Source of the DNA: Nematopogon swammerdamellus
Lineage: Eukaryota > Arthropoda > Insecta > Lepidoptera > Adelidae
DNA: 64,000 bases
Direction of reading: 5' to 3'
NCBI GenBank assembly: GCA_946902875.1
Contig: OX336345.1
Location: 20,305,395-20,369,394 of the forward strand
The position numbers and the translations under genes were made by a program. Below the pieces are notes generated by a model, which was given only the letters and a program-made list of their open reading frames with translations, ran no database searches and was not told the origin of the DNA. How positions within the stretch are numbered: position 1 is the first letter of the stretch; each line of letters starts with the position of its first letter. Positions 30,684 through 41,511 of this stretch are shown one piece after another.

Positions 30684-31850
30684 TAAGGGCGAGGCCGAAG
30701 GCCGAGCTGCGTTCAGGAAGAAGCTAAACCATCTTGAAGAAAATAAGTAACTAAGGGCGAGGCCGAAGGCCGAGCTGCGTTCAGGAAGAAGGTAAACATT
30801 TTTGAAGAAAGTAAGTAACTAAGGCGAGGCCGAAGGCCGAGCTACGTTCTGACAAATGATAAACCATCTCGAAGAAAGTAACTAAGGGCGAGGCCGAAGG
30901 CCGAGCTGCGTTCAGGAAGAAGCTAAACCATCTCGAATAAAGTTAATTAATATTAAGATTGAGTTAATTTAATTTAAATTTTATTATAAAGTCAACGCTT
31001 CTGACGGCAAATACACCGTGCATCCTAGAACCTCGCGGTTATTCCCGGCTGGATGGCAAGAGGGCCGATGCTATCACCTTAGTGCCATGGACTAAGGGTA
31101 GTTCTTTGATGTGAGACGCCACTTGTGTTCTCACATTGGCTCCAAGTCACGTTAGGACATATTCAAGAGCGGCTGGCGCGGCCGAGGCTGGGGCGGAGAG
31201 CCTCAAACGCAACAAATATAGAAATATAATTCAAGATTTCGAATTTGTTGCGTTTGTGGTTGAAACCCTCGGTCCATGGAGCAGTGAAACCAAAAGAGAC
31301 TTGGGCCTCTGCTGGTTGACGCAACTGGTGTCCCGCCATCAAGGGCTTATGTACTTCATTCAAAGGGTAAGCCTTGCCATCCAGCGGGGTAATGCCGCAA
31401 GTGCTCTAAGAACATTTGAAAATGCCCGTTTTGATAGTTATTTTAATGTTTGTTAGGTAGGTTTTAATTCTTTAGTTATTAATATTACTTTTTTATTTTT
31501 ATGAAATAAATAGATTGAGTAAACGATATTATATTCTATCGAAGAAAGGAAGTTTTAAGGGCGAGGCCCGAAGGCGGAAGAGGGTTTTTGGTTTACCTGA
31601 ACGCAGCTCGACCTTCGGCCTCGCACTTAGTCCCTTCCTTTCTTCCAGAGGTTTATCGTCTTCCTGAACGCAGCTCGGCCTTCGGCCTCGCCCTTACTTA
31701 CTTCCTTTATTTGAGAAAGGTTTATCGTTTACCTGAAAGCAGCTCGGCCTTCGGCCTCGCCCTTAGTTAGTTACTTTCTTTGAGAAGGTTTATCGATTAC
31801 GTGAACGCAGCTCGGCCTTCGGCCTCGCCCTTAGTTACTTACATTCTTCT
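30684..31850. repeat. Foldback with arms made of tandem 65-70 bp units
   Basis: The left side has four direct units (near 30686, 30756, 30823, 30886), each with GGGCGAGGCCGAAGGCCGAG and CTGCGTTCAGGAAGAAG. The right side has four inverted units (near 31601, 31667, 31736, 31803) with CTCGGCCTTCGGCCTCGCCC. One damaged unit at 31555 keeps the left orientation. The roughly 600-bp loop holds a retroelement coding remnant. GAGGCCGAAGGCC also occurs in family E. Confidence 0.85.
31022..31456 (+). pseudogene. Retroelement ORF C-terminal tail with one internal stop
   Basis: One frame reads ILEPRGYSRLDGKRADAITL, then VPWTKGSSLM, a TGA stop at 31112..31114, then DATCVLTLAPSHV ... GAESLKRNKYRNI, FVVETLGPWSSETKR and SLAIQRGNAAS. 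The order DGKRxD-xLxPW / LAPSH / LKRxKY / ETLGPW / RxSLAIQRGNAAS matches a C-terminal region I associate with reverse-transcriptase-encoding elements widespread in invertebrates; this is from memory and unchecked. The stop sits where the family usually has Trp. It lies wholly in the loop of the foldback. Confidence 0.75.
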
Positions 31851-31943
31851 TTGGAATACGAATTTCACGCGAGCGAAGCCGCGGGCAACAGCTATGATGA
31901 ATAAAGATATCGATGGAATAAATCGATGGTATAAAGAAAATAT

Positions 31944-32273
31944 TACACACACATACCACACGCCTGTATCACGACAATCGTGGTAAGCAGAGCAATAGGT
32001 GTTGTGCTGCAAGTGTACTCTTGTAAATTACAGCACAACACCGATCACCGCGTTTAGCAAATTATTGTATTAGGAAAAGAAAACTATCAAGCAGCAAATA
32101 AGGTACGAGGACCCACCCGCTGGCTGCATGACTCGTTGGAATGACCGTACCAAGGTGAGAGGCGGTTATTCTGTTGCCATTTATCACGGCACCTTGTCCT
32201 TATCCCTTAGTCGCCTTTTGGGAGTTGCACGTGGAGAGATGCAGTGGGGCTACTACCGGCCCCACACAGTACC
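31944..32273 (-). mobile_element. Family A copy, near-complete
   Basis: From the ACACACATACC tail side to CCGGCCCCACACAGTAC at the 5' end. GAAAATATTA before and GAAAAAATATGA after are similar but do not form a clean duplication. A 90-codon frame here is only the shadow of the repeat. Confidence 0.75.
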
Positions 32274-34540
32274 GAAAAAATATGAATTTCTTTTTATTTG
32301 TTTTATTACGATTGTTTGTGCTAATTATTATTCAAAACGACAATGGCGCCCAATTTTTTATAATCCAATTTATTACGAAGTCGTTAAAAAACTAGATTGA
32401 TGGATGCCAGAAGTGATAGATAGCGGAATGCGACGTTTACCCGGGGCTGTAAACCAAAAATTACATCTCTTTACGGCTCAACTTTCATGCATATCGCGGA
32501 CAGGATTATCTTCGCATGTTATCTTATCGAGAATGATTACGAAAAGATATTTAATGTGACCGATAAAGAAAGTAGGTACTTTGTCTTGCGTCAAAACGTT
32601 TACACGGGCAGCTATCATAACACGTGTACATGAACAAAACAATTAGTGGTGGTCAACATACAAGGTATCATAATAATATATCCCCCACTCTACCATCGTT
32701 CCACGCGCAACAGGTTGGGAATGCATTTACTTACACCATCGAGAATCTCGTTGGGCGCGGCTCACAGCGACAGCAATACGATGAAGGAAATTCGAAATTT
32801 GAAAACGGTACACGATGCTTTGTAGTAATTTCGACTGCTCTTCATATCATCCGATATAATAATATTATATATGACAAAAATATACATTTAAAATATTACG
32901 CAGCTATAAAAGGCGCTAATGCGGATGTTGATATGATAAGCCGACTTTGTAACCTTGACTTTGTGTGACCTTGAAAATAACAACTTTGGCACAAATATTT
33001 ATGCTGTTCGAACATAATTGAATCAATAATCGTTTAATAACATTTTAATCATAGTTTGCAGAGTTAGATGAACTTTTATTGTCGTTGGGATTTTGGGATC
33101 AGCTAAAATGAAATTGTACTGGTAGGTAACACTACTAAGTACAACATAATACAATAATTTCCCGTTTTCCCGTTTCCCTACACATTATCTATCATATTAA
33201 ACTTCCTGAAGCTTACAATGATGACAATTACATTATATTATAGGTATAATACATAATAATAATAATACAATATAATACAAAATAATAAATTAAGATTAAA
33301 GATTTAACAATGTTTGGATTTAACAGTGAAATTAATGAACATAAGTAAAAATAACATTTAAAATTGTAGATTGATATAAATAAAACGTCAAAATGTCAAA
33401 TTGTAAATACCTAAAAAATATAATAACATAAAATGTGCAAAAATCTATTTTAATACTTAAAAGATACATAAGAAAGAACACAACAAACCTTATGTATAGT
33501 AGTATAATAATAACTGTAAAAATTAAATATTGAGATACTTGAAGCATTAAGTTGTCAATGGGTTAATAAAATTGAGCTAGTAATCGTACCTAGTCAACAG
33601 TTAACTAATTATGCAGTCAGAATCTCAAAAGATATAGGTACAGGCACCTACCTAATTTTATTTACAGTATAGATAGTAATCTAGGCTTTTTCACAAGGTT
33701 TGATTTTATGAGTTTTTTAAACAAAATATCATTGGATGTTTACCTCCATGTTTACCTCTTCTGGTATTTTATAAAAATAATCTAATACTATTGCAAATAA
33801 AACTTTTCGACATTTTAGATGACGTAATTTGAATATAATTTTAACGTCAAATATCATGCTGGTGAATATCGGAACGAAGAGTAGAGTTCTGCAATATTTC
33901 CTAGCTTATGTTATGAGATATTTTGATAAATATAAACACTGGTAAGTAGTTTATTTGAGCTCCAGGAGTGATTAATGATTATATCCTTGGTGATACAGTC
34001 ATTGCTGAATCATCACCCCGTGTGTCCGGTACCTCAGGCTCGGAGACATCAGGTGAGAGAGCGTGCGTATGACAACGTTCCAAAAGCGCGTCTGCAGTTT
34101 TGAACCCGACTGTACCTGCCTGCCAACTGCCGCAAGTTAGATAATAAGTCGGGAGGCTTATGAAGATAATTTTTGCTAAAACAAGCCGCACGACCGCTAT
34201 CAGACGGAGAGCGCATTATTTTTGCATTTCAGTCACGTACGCCATTGTTACTGAAGCCCGTACGTGAGGCCCGTAAAGTGTTCTTAAATACGCTTCTTTT
34301 TTTTTATTGTTTCGCGGAAATTCAACATATTTTACACAGTTCAATGTACGATTTGTACGACGCAATTTCAGAATCTCGACGGAAACGTACCGTATGGTTT
34401 AATTAATCACGGACCGCGGCTGGCTGACGCGTGTTTGTGGTTTTGCATTGAGGTGAACGAAACGCTCGAACGAAACAATTGAATTGGTACTGCGCTATTA
34501 AAATACTTAATAGGGTATGAGGGGCAATCGCAACGCCACA
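32274..34540. other. AT-rich stretch without recognised features
   Basis: A 114-codon plus frame (32624..32968) and a 70-codon minus frame (33979..34191, rather GC-balanced) show no motif I recognise. Low-complexity ATA/AAT sequence dominates 33230..33550. Confidence 0.35.
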
Positions 34541-34543
34541 GTT

Positions 34544-35031
34544 TAGAGACGCCCTAAGCGATAATATTTGAAACCCAAAAATATAAAAACCGCCTTCAAA
34601 AATGTATGAAATAAAAAAAATAATAATAATAATTTAGCACCACCGCCTTCAACTCTAGGGTTCGATTTTTATTTTTGTATTTCCTACATTTTTAAAGGCG
34701 GTTTTAATATTTTTTTAAATAGTTTTTTTAGTAATTTTTATTTGCTATTAATGTACTCGGCGGAATCGCTCGGCCTTCGGCCTCGCGATTCCGCCTCGCT
34801 TTCCAATCCGATCTTGACCAAAAAAAAAATGGGACCACCTTGTCCTTGGAGCTAGACTGAACCGAACACAAAAAGAATCATCGAAATCGGTTCACAATTG
34901 GGGAAGATATTGCTGAACATACATAAAAAAAAAACATACAGCCGAACATAGAACCTCCTCCTTTTAGTGCTGCTAGCGCTTCGTATGTGTGTGTGTGTGC
35001 TAGTATCGACACTACACACAAAGAGGAGCAA
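34544..35031 (-). mobile_element. Family D copy split by family E
   Basis: AGAGACGCCCTAAGCGATAA ... GAAACCCAAAAA (34544..34580) and TGCTGCTAGCGCTTCGTATG ... AAGAGGAGCAA (34968..35031) are near-adjacent parts of family D (compare 15391..15686 inverted), with about 10 bp lost at the junction. Confidence 0.7.
34581..34965 (-). mobile_element. Family E copy nested in family D
   Basis: Minus orientation: the palindromic end first (TATAAAAACCGCCTTC), then CGGCCTTCGGCCTCGCG and finally CATAGAACCTCCTCCTTTT. The palindrome is shorter than in the other copies. Confidence 0.75.
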
Positions 35032-35099
35032 TCTGTGCCACCGCGCCCAGGGGCGCAGCCAGGATTTTGTTTCTTGGGGAGGCAGGCAAGATAAAACTA

Positions 35100-35145
35100 A
35101 TAATGTGCTGCATCCCGACAATAGGGGTAAGCAGATTAATGCAGA
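35100..35145 (-). mobile_element. Family A 3' fragment
   Basis: GCATCCCGACAATAGGGGTAA followed by GCAGATTAATGC, a short piece of the tail-proximal part of family A. Confidence 0.4.
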
Positions 35146-35239
35146 TGCCCCCCTACCTGCCCGTACTTGGCTACACCCTTCGCGCCACTTTCTATGTCGA
35201 TGTTGAATAGCTTTAACTTTGTTTTTCAGACCCACCAGC

Positions 35240-36235
35240 ACGACCGCCATGCATAGTGAGTGAGTCACTGGCCTGGCGAAAGGTGAACTCGTGTGAGAGC
35301 GAGATTGCGAGCGTGTGTGAAGCAAGAGAGAGCGAGATATAAAAAAACTTCACGCGAATTCAACTTCGACCGAATCTTATAGCACTGAAATGTAAATCTG
35401 TTGTTAGACATTGATGTTTAATTTTATAGATCGAACGTCGCGCGATTTAACCTGTACTACGTTTCGTCTTAACAAGTGTGCGTGCATTCACACACAGTAT
35501 TGTGATACTCACACAAGCACACACTTACATCATATAGTCGTTTCATGTCCGTAAACGGCGGGCATCGGAGCGCGCCGCGCCTCCTGCCACGAGATACTTT
35601 CGTGTTTGCATTTTACACACCGCCATGCTGTCACGTGACGCGATCCCTACGACGTTACTGTCGCGTTCTCACTTACCTACAGATGATAAGAGTGAGCGAG
35701 AAAGTTGTCATCGCTCGCCCATCGGCGCGATTGTCGTATTTCCGCTCACTCTTATGATCAGTAGGCAAGTGGGAACGAGAACGCGATAGCTACGTCACAC
35801 AAGTCAGCATGGCTTCTTAACACGTCATAACATGCTCAGGCGAAACAAACAACAACGTTTGTCACTGTTACTCTTGCATAAAACACAGCTTTACTCTTTC
35901 TCGTTCGCTCTTTATATTAATTACGTATACAAAAATCTGTTTAACATAAAATTTGAGAAAAAAACCAGCAAAATAAATACTTACTGATGGAAGGAGACGC
36001 CATTCTTTACGTAATTTCGATCTGAGCTGTTACAATACTTGTAACAGCAACCGGGCATGCTGAACACACGCACTTTTGCGCCACAGACTCGGTACAGTAA
36101 GACTTACGCTCAACACGCGCTGCACACGCCGTATGAAGCGGCTGTCCGTGAAATCTGCAATTTATGCAGTTCTCGTCGAGAACAAATTTTTTCGGGAGTA
36201 ATGTATGGGATGGGCATATCTCAATGTTGTTAGAG
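35240..36235. other. Unannotated, with a foldback at 35641..35800
   Basis: CGATCCCTACGACGTTACTG and CTCACTTACC...AGAGTGAGCG on the left are matched by CGCTCACTCTTATGATCAGT and GAGAACGCGATAGC on the right, giving arms of about 60 bp. The remainder is composed of short CA-rich and AT-rich stretches. No gene recognised. Confidence 0.4.
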
Positions 36236-36239
36236 AGCT

Positions 36240-36590
36240 AAATAAATACCAGCGTTGTAATTATCTATGCAGTCATGTTAACTCTATTCTCTACTTTTTA
36301 TAAAAGTCTGAATGTATGTTTGAAGTAAACTCTGGAACTACCGAACAGATTTTGATGCGGTTTGCACTAAAGCAAAGATTAGTTCTTGAGGCTCACTGTA
36401 GGCTATATACCATCACGCTAAATAGCCTTAGGGCTGAGCAGTATCAAAGAAAGTATAGTATGGACGAGAGAGAGAGAGAGAGAGTGAATACAAGAGAAGC
36501 GATAGTTTATTATAATTTTTGCGTTTAAATCGCATTTGCTATTAAATCGAGTCAACCCGAGCGAAGCGCAAAAGCTAGTGCCAAATATAA
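36240..36590. mobile_element. Family G-like remnant with GA microsatellite
   Basis: TAGGCTATATACCATCACGC, AATAGCCTTAGGGCTGAGCA and GAGCGAAGCGCAAAAGCTAG follow the order seen (inverted) at 39000..39470. (GA)n occupies about 36467..36483. Confidence 0.45.
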
Positions 36591-36599
36591 CACAACGCT

Positions 36600-36762
36600 G
36601 GCTGCCTGACGTGCCCAGCCTACTGCCATTTGATCATGGCCCCACCCGGTGTCCAATATCGACTACTTTGGTGCGTCGTCGTCGGTGGATTGCCTCGTTA
36701 CGCACCATATCACGTATAGATATTCCCAGCATGGCTCGCTCTATTGCTCGCTGGGCAATTAA
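36600..36762 (-). pseudogene. RTE-type LINE fragment, diverged
   Basis: GTCCAATATCGACTACTTTG, CGTTACGCACCATATCACG and CCCAGCATGGCTCGCTC correspond to the same region of 14164..14628 (minus strand). It ends exactly at the S1 poly-T. Confidence 0.7.
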
Positions 36763-36765
36763 GTT

Positions 36766-37154
36766 TTATTTTTTTTTATGGAATCTGACACGGTTGGCTA
36801 CATCACCTGCAACGTCCGTGATGTCAGCCCATAACACTGGGTGAACTAGGTGCCATGTCAGTGCTTCCCCCTTTGATCGTGCCGGCTACACTGAACTGGT
36901 CGGAAAACACAAACTATTTACATAGCCGTTTAGACCGACGTTTCATTCAGTGCGGTGGTACCAGCCCGGGCGGGTTAAACCCTACCACCAAGTAAGATTA
37001 GGAGGGAAGGGACCTACAGTTTTACGAGGAATCCGAACCTCGGTCAGCCTCCAACGGTCAGTGGTCACCCATCCAAGTACTGACCGCACCAGGCGTTGCT
37101 TAACATTCAATAGCGACAGTTGACTATCTGCACCACTGAGCTATCGAGGCTGAC
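36766..37154 (-). mobile_element. SINE S1, full length
   Basis: From the poly-T (3' tail) to the head at GAGCTATCGAGGCTGAC. The minus-strand head contains TAGCTCAGTGGTGCAGA (A-box-like), TTAAGCAACGCC and TACTTGGATGGGTGACC (5S-like) and CGAGGTTCGGATTCC (B-box-like), then the shared body beginning ACTGTAGGTCCCTTCC. Confidence 0.88.
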
Positions 37155-37159
37155 AAAGT

Positions 37160-37266
37160 AATGCACACCGAGCTTTAGAAAGAGACAATCCGGTTGTAGA
37201 GCGTCGTCTCTGTCGCACGTATGCTCGCACGTCTCTGTACGTCTAAAGCTCGACAAGCATTATTTG
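37160..37266. mobile_element. Family K inverted-repeat element, diverged copy
   Basis: TAATGCACACCGAGCTTTAG at the left, AGAGACAATCCGGTTGTAG in the middle, and CTAAAGCTCGACAAGCATTA at the right. It is shorter and more diverged than 38501..38634. Confidence 0.5.
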
Positions 37267-37540
37267 CCGCCGGGAACTGTACGTCATGACTGGGAGGACA
37301 CTGGTCGCGTGGACATCTCAAGTACACATTGGATATATAATATTAATATATTAGCTACCACAGATTAATGAATGAATAGTATAGTTTAGTGTGTGTTGAG
37401 TGTGCATTAAGTGTGTCCTCTATCTCAAGGGGTTTCTCAGTGCAGGATTAAGATATTAGATTTTCAATGATACACTTGAGTTGTCCGACGAAGGTCTCTT
37501 GCTCGGGGCATCAGTACCCTAATCACGAGATTTAACCTAC

Positions 37541-37667
37541 TACGCTACGCCGTGTTCTCCGCATCATTTTGTATGGAGAAACGGAGCAGCGCCTCCAGTG
37601 ATAGATTTGCGAACTTCGTTTCTCCATACAAAATGATGCGGAAAACACGGCGGCGTAGCGTAGTTTT
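37541..37667. repeat. Inverted repeat, 45-50 bp arms
   Basis: CTACGCTACGCCGTGTTCTC and GCATCATTTTGTATGGAG on the left are matched by CTCCATACAAAATGATGCGG and AAAACACGGCGGCGTAGCG on the right, with a short loop of about 35 bp. Confidence 0.7.
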
Positions 37668-37669
37668 TT

Positions 37670-38120
37670 TTTTTAAGTGAAAACTTCTTTAGCGGCGCGG
37701 CGCTTGGCACTTTTTTAGGTGGGTAAAAAAATGTATAACTCGCGACATCGCGTCAGCGTCATTTTTAAAATGAAACCTTAAGTCATTGCATTAAGGGTTA
37801 AGTTAGAGTGGCACGGGATCTGCCGGCACTCCCGGAGTGCAACTGTTAAGTAGGGTTCGGTAACACGTTTATGTCTGTCCATTCTACTACGTTCTGCAAA
37901 ATGAATGTAGGGTTCAGTAACAAATTTTTAGCGTAAATGAATGAATTTCGATTTTGGGGGGCTAAATTAGAAATAAAAAAAAATTTTTTTTCTAGTAACA
38001 TATCAATGAAAAGGGCTATAAGGAATACTCTTTTAATATTTTTATTATAACTTAAAAATGCATAGGTAGTTTAATGAAAGAAACTATGAAATATGTACAG
38101 TGCGTAGTAATAAATTATTG
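37670..38120. other. Unannotated AT-rich sequence
   Basis: No feature recognised. Confidence 0.3.
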
Positions 38121-38500
38121 TCAGCTTCGATAGCTCAGTGGTGCAGACAGTCAACTGTCGTTATTGATTAAGCAACGCTGGGCGCGGTCAGTCCTTGGAT
38201 GGGTAACCGCTCGACCGTTGGAGGCTGACCGCGGTTCGGATTTCACGTAAAACTGTAGGTCCCTTCCCTTCTTACCTTACTAGGTGGTAGGGTTCAACCC
38301 ACCCGGGTTGGTACCACCGCACTGAATGAATCGTCGGTCGAAACGGCTATGTAAATAGTTTGTGTTTTCCGTCCAGTTCAGTGTAGCCGGCACGACCGAA
38401 GGGAAGCACTGACATGGCACCTAGCTAACCCGGTGTTATGGGCTGACATCACGGATGTTGTAGGTGATGTAGCCAACCGTGTCAGTTTCCATAAAAAAAA
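38121..38500 (+). mobile_element. SINE S1, full length, best head
   Basis: Non-autonomous retroposon of about 380 bp. Head: TAGCTCAGTGGTGCAGAC (38131..38148) resembles a tRNA A box. 38168..38210 (TTAAGCAACGCTGGGCGCGG ... CTTGGATGGGTAACCGC) closely resembles the central/internal-promoter half of 5S rRNA. GCGGTTCGGATTT (38231..38243) is B-box-like. Body: ACTGTAGGTCCCTTCCC, TAGGTGGTAGGG and CCAGTTCAGTGTAGCC. Tail: GCCAACCGTGTCAGTTTCC then A8. No clear target-site duplication was seen. The source LINE is unknown. Confidence 0.9.
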
Positions 38501-38634
38501 TGCACATCGGGCTTTAGAAAGAGACAATACGGTTGTAGAGCGTCGTCCCTGTCGCACAGAGACGAGCGAGTTAGTGCGACAGGGGCGACGCTCTACAACC
38601 GTATTGTCTCTTTCTAAAGCCCGATGTACATTAT
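38501..38634. mobile_element. Family K palindromic MITE
   Basis: TGCACATCGGGCTTTAGAAA and GAGACAATACGGTTGTAGAG against CTCTACAACCGTATTGTCTC and TTTCTAAAGCCCGATGTACA: arms of about 55 bp around a GCACAGAGACGAGCGAG loop. It abuts the S1 poly-A directly. Confidence 0.75.
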
Positions 38635-38689
38635 TTACTGCCAAGTATTGTACTAATAAATAAGTATAATTTTATTGTCATTAGTTGTT

Positions 38690-38955
38690 CCATGTCAGAA
38701 GACAAGAGCTTTAATAATTTATTTTTATGTAATCCGTTATGGTTGGCTGAGTCGCGAGAGGGACCAAAGCGCATGCTCCGTCCAGCCAATATCACCTCCG
38801 AGAAGGTATAGGTGCCATACCGGAGACTTCCCTGGATTGCTGGCTATACTGGACTAGAAGAGAACACAACCGAGGCTGCTATGGGGCCATCTTACATCCA
38901 GTACGATGGTAGCAACCCAGACGGCTACAATTTGGGCCTACCATCTCAACACGAT
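38690..38955 (-). mobile_element. SINE S2 fragment
   Basis: ACTTCCCTGGATTGCTGGC, AGTACGATGGTAGCAACCC and CTACAATTTGGGCCTACCA match the reverse of S2's body at 44274..44718. The tRNA-like head is missing. Confidence 0.65.
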
Positions 38956-38999
38956 CGTTAATCGATTCCACCAAATCGATTGTCATCGTTAATCTGGTG

Positions 39000-39470
39000 T
39001 TGTATAGCCTATATATTGATTGATATAGCTTGATCTATCTACCTACCGAATTTCATCCAAATCAGTTCAGCCGTTTAGGCGTGAAAGTGGAACAAACAAA
39101 CAAACAAACATCAATACTTTCGCGTTTATAATATTACTAGCGTTTGCCCGCGACTTAGTCGGCGTGGATTTTAAAAAAAGAACAGAATTCGAAATTGACG
39201 TTTTTATCTGACGTTGATAGGCTTTTGTTTTTCTTGTCTTTTATATTCTCTCTCTCCCGTCCATACTATACTTTACTTGATACTGCTGAGCCCTAAGGCT
39301 ATTTATCGTGATGGTATATAGCCTATATGTTATACTGATGTTTAAGCTATATCACTGTAAAGTCTCATCAAAATCCGTTCAGTAGTTTTTGCGTGAAAGA
39401 GGAACAAAGATCCATACATCCATACATCCTCACAAACTTTCCCGTTTATAATATTAGTAGGATAGTGGGA
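39000..39470. mobile_element. Family G-like remnants in tandem
   Basis: Two adjacent pieces: one ends in TTTCGCGTTTATAATATTAC and the next starts AGCGTTTGCCCGCGACTTAG and ends CCCGTTTATAATATTAGTAG. Both share the phrase 'ATC(A)AAATCNGTTCAGNNGTTT'. Confidence 0.5.
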
Positions 39471-39632
39471 AATAATATTTACCGTATCAAAGATAATTTC
39501 CTCTGTCGTCGCAACCTCGTTATTGATATTTAGTCAGGAGCGTATTTTCCAACAACGGAGAAATAATTGGTAATCCGAATTGAATCCGAATTGATATACT
39601 TGTACTTAGGTATAATTTATTAGCTACAGGAT

Positions 39633-39667
39633 AGAATCAACATTAGATAATATCTAATGTTGATTCT
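39633..39667. repeat. Perfect 16-bp-arm palindrome
   Basis: AGAATCAACATTAGAT, AAT, ATCTAATGTTGATTCT. Isolated; no family assigned. Confidence 0.7.
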
Positions 39668-39884
39668 AAAAATAAATAAATTATATTATATTGTTATTTG
39701 ATAGTGTATTTCCGGGCCAAGTCGCCCATGTCACCACTTCAATAGTATATTATTTAACGAATCTTGGCGCAATCGAGTGGTTTCTTTTCAGCCCAATTTA
39801 TTGAGAGCATTATGTATGAGAGTTCGTTTGATTGCCAAAAAGAGAATAAAATTTATTGAAAACGAAGATGAAGGAATTAATATT

Positions 39885-39960
39885 AGAAAACCGGCCTAGT
39901 GCGATTCGGGCTCGCGCACCGAGGGTTCCGTACCACCATGTAATTGGTCGGTTTTTTATT
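39885..39960 (-). mobile_element. Family C end fragment
   Basis: AAAACCGGCCTAGTGCGATT, GCTCGCGCACCGAGGGTTCC and GGTCGGTTTTTT; only the terminal part remains. Confidence 0.55.
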
Positions 39961-39980
39961 ACTTGTCGATAATTACTTGA

Positions 39981-40318
39981 CCGTGTGGGGCCGGTACTTA
40001 AAAATAATATCCCCACTGCATATCCCCCCATGCATGTCGTAAAAGGCGACTAAGGGATAAGGACAAGATGCCGTGCTAAAGGGCGACAGGCTCGCCACCT
40101 CTCACCTTGGCACGGTACTTCCACCGAGTCTTGCAGCAGGTGGGTCTTCGTGCCTTACTTGCTGCTTGATCGATTTAATCTTGTTCGAATACTTTGCGAA
40201 GCGTGGTGGTCGGTGTTGTGCTGTAATTGACCAGAGTTCTTGCAGCAAAATACCGATGAATCTGCTTACCCCGATTGTCGGGATTCAGCGTGTGTGATAT
40301 GTATGTATGTATGTATGT
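39981..40318 (+). mobile_element. Family A copy, complete
   Basis: CCGTGTGGGGCCGGTACTTA at the 5' end to a (GTAT)n tail at 40299..40318. No clear duplication flanks it. Confidence 0.8.
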
Positions 40319-40429
40319 TGATTTAATTTAGAGCTTGCACTATAATCACACCAAGTTTGACGCTAGTATGCGTTATCGTTTTTAAGATAGAGCAAAAACA
40401 AAAAAACTTCGAAAAAATATAAATTTCGT

Positions 40430-40644
40430 GTATGTTATAGTTATAAATTATAATTCCCTTCATTTTTAAAATTTTTATTTTTTGTTTTTATTATTTGTTA
40501 AGATATCTGCCAATAATAAATAACACATTTCTGTGAAAATTTCAACCGGCTACCTATTGCGGTTGAAAAGATACAGTAGGCCGGACAGACACGGTGCCTT
40601 AGTAATGGGTTTCCGCGCCCGTTCGGTACGGAACCCTAAAAAAC
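40430..40644 (-). mobile_element. Family C partial copy
   Basis: AACACATTTCTGTGAAAATT, CAACCGGCTACC and CGGTACGGAACCCTAAAAAA in family C order. Confidence 0.5.
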
Positions 40645-40753
40645 CAACTTGAAACCATCACTGTTGAAATTGATGGTCTGTCCGTCAAATACATATAAAT
40701 CTAGAATTTTAGCAATAATTTGATTAGATAGACATTACTTAATTACTCGTAAC

Positions 40754-40970
40754 ATTCCCTTCCCTTCTTACCTTACTAGGTGGTAGGGTTCAACCCGCCC
40801 GGGTTGGTACCACCGCACTGAATGAATCGTCGGTCGAAACGGCTATGTAAATCGTTTGTGTTTTCCCTCCAGTTCAGTGTAGCCGACACGACCGAAGATA
40901 AGCACTGACATGACACCACTTTCACCATAGTGTTATGTAGCCAACCTTGTCAGTTTCCATAAAAAAAAAA
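40754..40970 (+). mobile_element. SINE S1, 5'-truncated
   Basis: Begins CCCTTCCCTTCTTACCTTAC and ends GTCAGTTTCCATAAAAAAAA; the head is missing. Confidence 0.8.
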
Positions 40971-41159
40971 TACAATTTTTGAGAGGCTCTGAATGTATAT
41001 GGGGCCTTGGTTGGTCCTCCTCCACAGCCTTATTAATAATTATTGTTAAATGTACTTCACCAGATCCCAGTGTCCATTATGAGATTATGAGAAATTTAAT
41101 AAGAACACTTTTTTTTTTAATTTCCCGGGAAAACCTTCATATCATAAAAGAAAAGAAAT

Positions 41160-41300
41160 GCGAAATCTAGGACGCCCCAGAACGCCCCGCCCCGCCACCG
41201 CCGTCGCGCCGCCGCGTCGCCGCCGCCGGCTCTCGTACAGAGAGCAAAGGAGCCCAACAAAAGGCTTTTGTGCGGCTCACGACAGCCATTCACACGCGAC
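41160..41300. other. GC-rich segment
   Basis: CCGCCCCGCCACCGCCGTCG and CGCCGCCGCGTCGCC raise the GC content sharply over about 80 bp. A short minus frame exists (41117..41302) without recognised motifs. It is not assigned to a gene. Confidence 0.25.
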
Positions 41301-41511
41301 AACCATTGTTTCAGCTAAGTACCGTATCTGCCTTCAGAGTTCCGAGCTGCGGACCTTTCCTAGAAAACGCTATTAAATCATTTAGATATTGGAATAGTTC
41401 AGGTCACCTCGGTTTGACGGTATCGCGAATACTTTACCATCATGTATAAGATTGATTTGATGTTTGATGGAACGAGGAATATGTCCATCCTAAAAATATA
41501 CAAACATAATT

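Noticed and set aside
32128..32400. 90-codon ORF at 32128 and similar ORFs at 26221, 40073, 46808 and 62594
   Set aside because: They translate family A repeat copies and recur with it; no protein-level conservation is visible.
38168..38210. A genuine 5S rRNA gene
   Set aside because: Only about 43 nt of the 120-nt gene are recognisable, and they sit inside a dispersed repeat with a poly-A tail.
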